From: Anabaena sp. 54
Lineage (GTDB): Bacteria > Cyanobacteriota > Cyanobacteriia > Cyanobacteriales > Nostocaceae
NCBI GenBank assembly: GCA_900299285.1
Contig: OMJF01000001.1
Location: forward strand, 1-40,167
Direction of reading: 5' to 3'
Length of the DNA stretch: 40,167 nt
Under the pieces are notes generated by a model that had not been told where the DNA came from, ran no database searches, and was given only the letters and a program-made list of their open reading frames with translations. Positions within the stretch are counted from its first letter, which is position 1. Each line of letters opens with the position of its first letter. Below, in pieces: positions 35,284-40,167 of this stretch. A program made the translations under genes and the position numbers.

Positions 35284-35317
35284 CCAGCAGCATTTAGCCT
35301 TCGGCCGGATCTGCTGG
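35284..35317 (-). terminator. hairpin between rbp and rpsU
   Basis: CCAGCAG...GGCC...GGC...CTGCTGG forms a 7-bp stem with an inner hairpin; on the minus strand it is followed by an A/T-rich run with TTTTATTTT. It may be a partial terminator that sets the rbp to rpsU ratio, or a full terminator. Confidence 0.55.
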
Positions 35318-35352
35318 ATACTCTAGATGTTAATTTTTTTTAAACAGATTTA

Positions 35353-35685
35353 CTAGCGACGATTACCGCTACCACTGCGATCGCGATCTCCACCGCCACC
35401 GCGACCCCAACTTCCGCCGCCACCGCTGCGAGGACTTCTGTCTTCCTTGGGTTTAGCTTTGTTGACTTTTAAATCACGCCCCATCCATTCAGCACCATCA
35501 AGTGCTTCAATGGCTGCTGTTTCTTCTGCTTCTTTTTCCATTTCCACAAAGGCGAAACCCCGTGGGCGACCAGTTTCCCGGTCTGTAGGTACTTGGACAC
35601 GACTAACTGTTCCGTACTCCCCAAAAGCCCGTTTCAGGTCATCTTCTGTCACCTGATAGGACAAATTACCAACGTAAATCGTCAT
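35353..35685 (-). CDS. rbp: RRM-type glycine-rich RNA-binding protein (Rbp)
   Basis: At 110 residues. The RRM shows RNP2 IYVGNLSY and RNP1 RGFAFVEM, and the Gly/Arg/Ser-rich tail begins at about residue 87. Cyanobacterial Rbp proteins of this kind are cold-inducible and bind RNA. No ribosome site decides the start, but MTIYVGNLSY is the family start. It is likely transcribed with rpsU, and the long 5' leader (35686-35800) is typical of cold-shock control, though no element was defined here. Confidence 0.95.
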   Translation of the reverse strand: MTIYVGNLSYQVTEDDLKRAFGEYGTVSRVQVPTDRETGRPRGFAFVEMEKEAEETAAIEALDGAEWMGRDLKVNKAKPKEDRSPRSGGGGSWGRGGGGDRDRSGSGNRR

Positions 35686-35875
35686 AGAATAGAGTCTCCC
35701 AAATCAGAGAGTGTAGAGAGTTAGATTCGGAGAGACGTATTTAAAAAAATCTTAAAACGACTTACTCAACCGAAAATAATCTTTATTTCCCCAAGTATAG
35801 CACTACATGAGAATATTAACCCAGAATGGGCAAAATTTCCCGACAAAATTTTTAGCATTGTTAATCAACACTGCC

Positions 35876-36730
35876 TTAGGTGGAAGTAAACCGTGCGAGA
35901 ATGCTTTGTGCTTCTTGACACAGTACCTCGTGATTTTGATAATTACTCGCCAGTAACTCTCCCCATTGATGAATGTCGCCGGTATTATATTTTAATGGCG
36001 TGCAGTCAAAATGGGTGAACTTACCACCTGCTTCCGTGAGAATTAGTTCGGGAGCAGCCATATCCCAGTCTTTGGGTGCGGACTTACCGGAAAGGGAAAT
36101 GTAAACATCTGCTTGCTGTTCAACTATTGCTGCAATTTTGCAACCGACGCTACCAATTGCTTTTTGATGTTGACATGGTAGATGCTGTAACAAATATTCT
36201 AGCCTATCGTTACGGTGGGAACGACTGACAACTAAAATTAGATCTTGAATATTTTTGGTTGGGTCAACTCGCACGGGTACAGAACCGCTGACAGTTTCGA
36301 TAAAAGTCCCACCACCTCTAGTGGCATAATACAACTTTTGTGTTTCTGGAACTGCTACGACGGCTAACATTGTCTGTGTTCCTTGGACTAGGGCAATATG
36401 AATTGCATATTCTCCAGTTTTGTTAATAAAGTCTTTTGTCCCATCTAAAGGGTCAATAATCCATACCCACTCAGAGGGATTTTTTCCCTGTTGTGATTTA
36501 TAAGTTTCTTCGCTGATATAACCAAAGTCTTCATGACCTAAAGCGGTTTGTAACTGTGACAAGATATATTCACTTACAGCTAGATCTGCAACCGTGACAG
36601 GTTCATTGTCTTTATATTTGACATCTAAATTAGCTTTTTCGCCGATACCATGATAATAAGAACTAAGTAAACTGGCAGCACCCCAGCCCACTTGTCGGGT
36701 AATTGTTAATATTTCTGATAGGTCTTTCAT
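35876..36730 (-). CDS. cysQ: inositol-monophosphatase-family enzyme, probably 3'(2'),5'-bisphosphate nucleotidase
   Basis: The ATG at 36730 (MKDLSEIL) is preferred; the longer open frame to 36760 begins with TTG. About 284 residues. The metal-binding motif is IIDPLDGTKDFINKTGEYA and the second site is APKDWDMAAPELILTEAGG. This matches the CysQ/BPNT group, which hydrolyses PAP and PAPS, although the distinction from IMPase or fructose-1,6-bisphosphatase-like members is not certain by eye. It is followed downstream only by other genes and no operon partner is clear. Confidence 0.85.
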   Translation of the reverse strand: MKDLSEILTITRQVGWGAASLLSSYYHGIGEKANLDVKYKDNEPVTVADLAVSEYILSQLQTALGHEDFGYISEETYKSQQGKNPSEWVWIIDPLDGTKDFINKTGEYAIHIALVQGTQTMLAVVAVPETQKLYYATRGGGTFIETVSGSVPVRVDPTKNIQDLILVVSRSHRNDRLEYLLQHLPCQHQKAIGSVGCKIAAIVEQQADVYISLSGKSAPKDWDMAAPELILTEAGGKFTHFDCTPLKYNTGDIHQWGELLASNYQNHEVLCQEAQSILARFTST

Positions 36731-36801
36731 TTGGGGATAAATTTGAGTGTGATTACACAATTAAACAACAAAAATACACAAATAGGGTTTTTAATTCAGC
36801 A

Positions 36802-37665
36802 TTAAATATTTGTATTTAGCCAATGCCTTGTACCAAAATATTGACAAGCTTTAGCAGCAGTATTAGCAGCCAGTTCTAATGCTTGGACAAAACTATTTTC
36901 TAAGATATAGTGACAGAAAGCACCATGAAAAATATCTCCTGCTCCTAATGTATCTACTGGCCGGATTTGTGGTACATTTACTGAATTACGGACACTATTA
37001 GTTAGGTACTGTATGGGGTTTTCTCCTTGAGTAATGGCAATGTGGGGAATGTTAAACTTTTGTAAATAGTTAAAAACATCTTGTTGATTTTGGCAGTCAG
37101 GAGGATAAAAATTAGCAGAACAAATGGCATAATCTACAAAGGGTAATATTTCTGCAAATCCTGGTTTCCAACTACCACCATCAATGACAATGGGAATATT
37201 CTGGATTTTAGCATTTTGGGCGATAATTTTACTAATGGCCATTTGATGTCCGTCAATTAAAACAATATCAATATTTTCTAAAATATTTGCCGGGATAGAG
37301 TTAATATTTGCCTGAGTTTTCATGGCATTAATAGAAATTACCGCTCTTTCTCCTGTGCCTTGAGTGACAATAATAGAAGATACTGGTGGTGGTGTATCTC
37401 TGTGAGATTCTAAGTCAATAATGGCAACTTGGCAATTTTCTAAATCCCTAGAAATTAGCTGTGTGATCTGGTGAGAACCCAATACACCTAATACTGTAGC
37501 TTGATTACCTAAATGACTGAAAGTGACAGCGGCGTTTGTTGCAGGTCCTCCGGCTGCTACAATATAATCAGTAGCGACTAACTTTTGATTATTTTGGGGA
37601 GGAGAGGGAGCGAGATAAATGAAATCTAAGGTAATTAAACCGACAAATAAGCCTGAATTGGTCAT
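36802..37665 (-). CDS. PfkB-family carbohydrate/nucleoside kinase
   Basis: At 287 residues. The N-terminal di-glycine motif is AAGGPATNAAVTFS (37-50), and the C-terminal signature DTLGAGDIFHGAF has the catalytic Asp at about 244. The substrate is not determinable; ribokinase, fructokinase and adenosine kinase groups are possible. It is on the same strand as, and 71 bp upstream of, the CysQ-like gene. Confidence 0.92.
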   Translation of the reverse strand: MTNSGLFVGLITLDFIYLAPSPPQNNQKLVATDYIVAAGGPATNAAVTFSHLGNQATVLGVLGSHQITQLISRDLENCQVAIIDLESHRDTPPPVSSIIVTQGTGERAVISINAMKTQANINSIPANILENIDIVLIDGHQMAISKIIAQNAKIQNIPIVIDGGSWKPGFAEILPFVDYAICSANFYPPDCQNQQDVFNYLQKFNIPHIAITQGENPIQYLTNSVRNSVNVPQIRPVDTLGAGDIFHGAFCHYILENSFVQALELAANTAAKACQYFGTRHWLNTNI

Positions 37666-37728
37666 TGGTCAACTTCTGAAGTTATTAAGTAAATTATACA
37701 GCATTTTCCGGTGTAATGAGTACAATTT

Positions 37729-37758
37729 GGGCGGGCAAGATGCCCACCCCACAAGAGT
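37729..37758. repeat. dispersed palindromic repeat, copy 2
   Basis: GGGCGGGCAAGATGCCCACC with ACAAGAGT after it is the inverted, diverged copy of the element at 1673-1701. It lies between the PfkB kinase and the DUF29 gene. Confidence 0.7.
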
Positions 37759-37833
37759 TTTATGATTATGATTTGTACCTCATAAAAACGAAATCTGCTG
37801 TAAGTAAATTATAAGTAAATTATAGGATAATTT

Positions 37834-38277
37834 ATGAATTTAACTAGCCATGATCATGATTTTTATGCTTGGACTCAAGAACAAGCACAACTTTTGAGAA
37901 CTGGAAAATTTAACCAAATTGATTTTCGTAATATTGCTGAAGAAATTGAAGATATGGGACCTTCGGAAAAACGAGAATCAGAAAGTAGATTAGAATTACT
38001 ACTTATGCACTTACTTAAATGGCATTTGAAATCTAACTTGCGTTCTCGCAGTTGGCAATTAACTATTAAGGAACAACATTTACGTTTAGAAAAACTTTTG
38101 GCAGAAAATCCTAGTCTTAAATCTTTTTTAGCTGATTCTTTAGAAAAAATCTACCAACTGGCTATGATTAGTGCAGAACGAGAAACCGGACTGTCTTCAT
38201 TTCCCGAAAGTTGTCCTTATAGTTTAACAGAAATTTTTACATCTGAATTTTTACCGGACGATATCATGTATAGTTAA
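37834..38277 (+). CDS. DUF29-domain protein
   Basis: The 147-residue protein starts MNLTSHDHDFYAWTQEQA and has the family pattern DFRNIAEEIEDMGPSEKRE, LLLMHLLKWH and RSWQLTIKEQ. DUF29 is a cyanobacteria-rich family of unknown function, often present in many copies and associated with accessory genes. It has an AGGA site ahead of its ATG. Confidence 0.92.
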   Translation: MNLTSHDHDFYAWTQEQAQLLRTGKFNQIDFRNIAEEIEDMGPSEKRESESRLELLLMHLLKWHLKSNLRSRSWQLTIKEQHLRLEKLLAENPSLKSFLADSLEKIYQLAMISAERETGLSSFPESCPYSLTEIFTSEFLPDDIMYS

Positions 38278-38440
38278 AGATGTATTATACCATTTACCAC
38301 TCCACCAAAGCACAGCCTTATCTGCGTTCACCTGCTTTGATCTGCGGTTAATTCTCTATTGAGGTTTTATCATTTGGTAAGGTAAATAAAATTAATCAAC
38401 CTAGAAATTTTTTAATCTCTTGAATTAGTGTGAAATTGAT

Positions 38441-39295
38441 ATGCAAAATGAACCAAAACCAGGAACACTTTATATTGTGGCTACACCCATTGGCAACTTA
38501 GAAGATATGACTTTGAGGGCGGTGCGAATTTTGCAAGCAGTGGATATGATTGCCTCAGAAGATACAAGACATACAGGAAAATTATTGCAACATTTTCAGG
38601 TGAGAACTCCTCAAATTAGTTATCATGAACATAACAGCAATAGTCGTGTTCCTGAATTATTAGAGTATTTGCAGTATGGAAAAGCGATCGCATTAGTAAG
38701 TGATGCGGGAATGCCGGGAATTTCTGACCCCGGATATGAGTTAATTAAGGCTTGTATTGATAATAATATCACTGTTGTCCCTATTCCCGGTGCAAGTGCT
38801 GTAATTACGGCTTTAAGTGCGGCTGGCTTACCAACTGATAGATTTATTTTTGATGGGTTTTTGCCAGCTAAAAGTCAAAAAAGAAAGGAATATTTAATAT
38901 CTTTACAAGGGGAATCTCGAACTTTAGTTTTTTATGAATCACCCCACAGATTACGAGATACTTTAGCAGATTTGGGAGAAATTTTAGGATGCGATCGCTC
39001 TTTAGTTATAGCACGAGAACTGACTAAATTATATGAAGAATTTTGGCGAGGGACTATTGGAGAAGGAATTGCTAATTATCAAGAAAAAGAACCCCAAGGG
39101 GAATATACTCTTTTAGTAGCCGGAACTCCATCTAGTAAACCTCAACTCACAGAAACCGAATTAAAAAATGAGTTATTATCAATGATCAAGCAAGGTATTT
39201 CTCGTTCTCAAGCTAGTCGAGACATAGCAAAGGATACAGGTTTATCTCGTCGCTATCTTTATCAACTAGCTTTGACAATTGAGATGAATTTGTAA
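38441..39295 (+). CDS. rsmI: 16S rRNA (cytidine-2'-O)-methyltransferase RsmI
   Basis: A 284-residue RsmI that begins GTLYIVATPIGNLEDMTLRA, with SDAGMPGISDPGYELI and the family block FYESPHRL. It methylates the ribose of C1402 in 16S rRNA using SAM. The C-terminal region (GISRSQASRDIAKDTGLSRR) forms the usual small helical domain. Confidence 0.95.
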   Translation: MQNEPKPGTLYIVATPIGNLEDMTLRAVRILQAVDMIASEDTRHTGKLLQHFQVRTPQISYHEHNSNSRVPELLEYLQYGKAIALVSDAGMPGISDPGYELIKACIDNNITVVPIPGASAVITALSAAGLPTDRFIFDGFLPAKSQKRKEYLISLQGESRTLVFYESPHRLRDTLADLGEILGCDRSLVIARELTKLYEEFWRGTIGEGIANYQEKEPQGEYTLLVAGTPSSKPQLTETELKNELLSMIKQGISRSQASRDIAKDTGLSRRYLYQLALTIEMNL

Positions 39296-39340
39296 ATCTG
39301 TACTCTGAATTAGGCTAAAGTTGAGAAGACATGAATGGTT

Positions 39341-39946
39341 TTATTTTCTGATAGGTACGATGCCAATATTAAAACTAATACAAACTCGATCTTCGTTGCT
39401 CATATTCATTTCTACACCATGTAAAAGCCAACTGGGAAAGATTAACATTGTCCCCGCAAAGACTTTGTAAGTTATTCTCGGTAGAGTCCATAAATTAAAC
39501 TCTAGAGATGGTGGTATAATCATCTGTGATCCTGGTCGAGGATCACAAAAAAATATGCCACCACAATTTTCAGGAGTTTTCAAATAGTAAACTCCGCTTA
39601 AAATAGAATTGGGGTGATTATGTACAGAATTAGCAGCAAATTTACGATTAATAATTGCCCAACAGGTTGTAATTTTCAGGCTAAATTTTTCTAAATCCCA
39701 CTGTAGAAATGTGGCAACTTCTAAAACATTTTTATTGATAATTTGTGTGCAGTTGTGAAAGGATTCTCTTTGGTGTAAATTATCTACACTATGCCATCCT
39801 AACATATTTGACCATTGCTCACCTTTACTATCTTGCTGTTCTTCTGTATAAATAGTTTGTAATAAGATGGGATTTAATTGTTGATAATTTTCTACTGGAA
39901 AGTGCCAAATAGATGTGGGAAACCAATCATTTCTAGAACCAGACAT
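39341..39946 (-). CDS. 2OG-Fe(II) oxygenase-family protein
   Basis: At 201 residues. It resembles the TIGR02466-type 2OG-Fe(II) oxygenases: HNHPNSILSGVYYLK supplies an iron-binding histidine, and PSWLLHGVEMN plus ...EDRVCISFNI supply the distal histidine (176) and the 2-oxoglutarate-binding Arg (187). The acidic ligand is not clear. The start (MSGSRNDWFPTSIWHF) is typical of this group. Substrate unknown; some relatives lie in phage or stress-related regions. Confidence 0.83.
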   Translation of the reverse strand: MSGSRNDWFPTSIWHFPVENYQQLNPILLQTIYTEEQQDSKGEQWSNMLGWHSVDNLHQRESFHNCTQIINKNVLEVATFLQWDLEKFSLKITTCWAIINRKFAANSVHNHPNSILSGVYYLKTPENCGGIFFCDPRPGSQMIIPPSLEFNLWTLPRITYKVFAGTMLIFPSWLLHGVEMNMSNEDRVCISFNIGIVPIRK

Positions 39947-40128
39947 AGTTTTGATGTTTAACTTATTTTTGACTTATTTTTGACTTATATAGAAGACAAG
40001 TATCATGGAATTAAGGATTTTAGAAGCGTGAGAACTCCAAAATCCCCAATTATTTGATAATAGACAAAACTAGTACACTGCGGCGTAGATAAAATGGCCA
40101 TTCTCAATCGCCAAAAAGCTTACTCTAT

Positions 40129-40167
40129 ATTATTTTTGACTTTTGACCTTTGACTTTTGACTTCCGC
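40129..40167. repeat. heptamer repeat (TTTTGAC type) at the window end
   Basis: TTTTTGACTTTTGACCTTTG followed by ACTTTTGACTT is an STRR array of at least four imperfect heptamers, cut by the window edge. A related run of TTGACTTATTTT lies at about 39968-39988. Confidence 0.7.

Noticed and set aside
1..40167. tRNA or rRNA genes
   Set aside because: No T-arm GGTTCGAATCC-type motif with acceptor pairing, and no rRNA signature, was found by eye on either strand; a tRNAscan run would settle this.

Overview
The window looks like chromosomal DNA from a filamentous, probably heterocyst-forming cyanobacterium (Nostocales; the AT-rich composition suits the Anabaena/Dolichospermum/Sphaerospermopsis type, inferred without a database). 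The evidence is cyanobacterial marker genes (gun4, a ycf35 homologue, an rbp-rpsU pair, a CP12 domain, a full hoxEFUYH set), many GCGATCGC (HIP1) octamers, and abundant short tandem repeats, Uma2 genes and palindromic extragenic repeats.

Layout. 1-1499 (-): N-terminal half of a large Eco57I/PglX-type DNA methyltransferase, cut by the window edge. 1500-1883: spacer with a palindromic repeat and a 112-bp MITE with intact target-site duplication. 1884-5224 (-): ADP-forming acyl-CoA synthetase/GNAT fusion, and the hydrogenase protease HoxW. 5350-6471: pentapeptide protein (+) and an Uma2 nuclease (-). 6612-12747 (-): bidirectional NAD-linked [NiFe] hydrogenase operon hoxE-hoxF-hoxU-hoxY-(CBS-CP12)-hoxH, with a different repeat family in each open spacer, including eight 54/66-bp units directly upstream of hoxH. 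12769-14872 (-): alcohol dehydrogenase remnant, a universal stress protein and a stand-alone KdpD N-terminal module. 15132-16223 (+): DUF2997, Ycf35 and ferredoxin genes. 17109-20192 (+): WD40 protein, YiaA/B-like membrane protein and a repeat-flanked Uma2. 20458-26333: pheS, surE, two Uma2 genes, icd and gun4. 26594-27636 (-): overlapping pair of nuclease-fold genes. 27933-31481 (+): a c-di-AMP (ydaO-yuaA) riboswitch followed by a three-gene NrtA/CmpA-type ABC importer. 31560-39946: two lipoproteins, a methyltransferase, an orphan helical protein, rpsU and rbp, cysQ-like and PfkB kinase genes, a DUF29 gene, rsmI and a 2OG-Fe(II) oxygenase.

How the genes fit together. The hydrogenase block is nearly self-contained: diaphorase (HoxEFU), hydrogenase (HoxYH) and the HoxH protease (HoxW), followed by an enzyme that can make ATP from acyl-CoA, which suggests dark or fermentative metabolism. 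A CBS-CP12 fusion between hoxY and hoxH could tie the hydrogenase to adenylate and thiol-redox state. The most striking regulatory element is the riboswitch, which predicts that c-di-AMP controls the downstream importer. The rest is mostly ordinary housekeeping and cyanobacterial accessory genes in a repeat-rich background.
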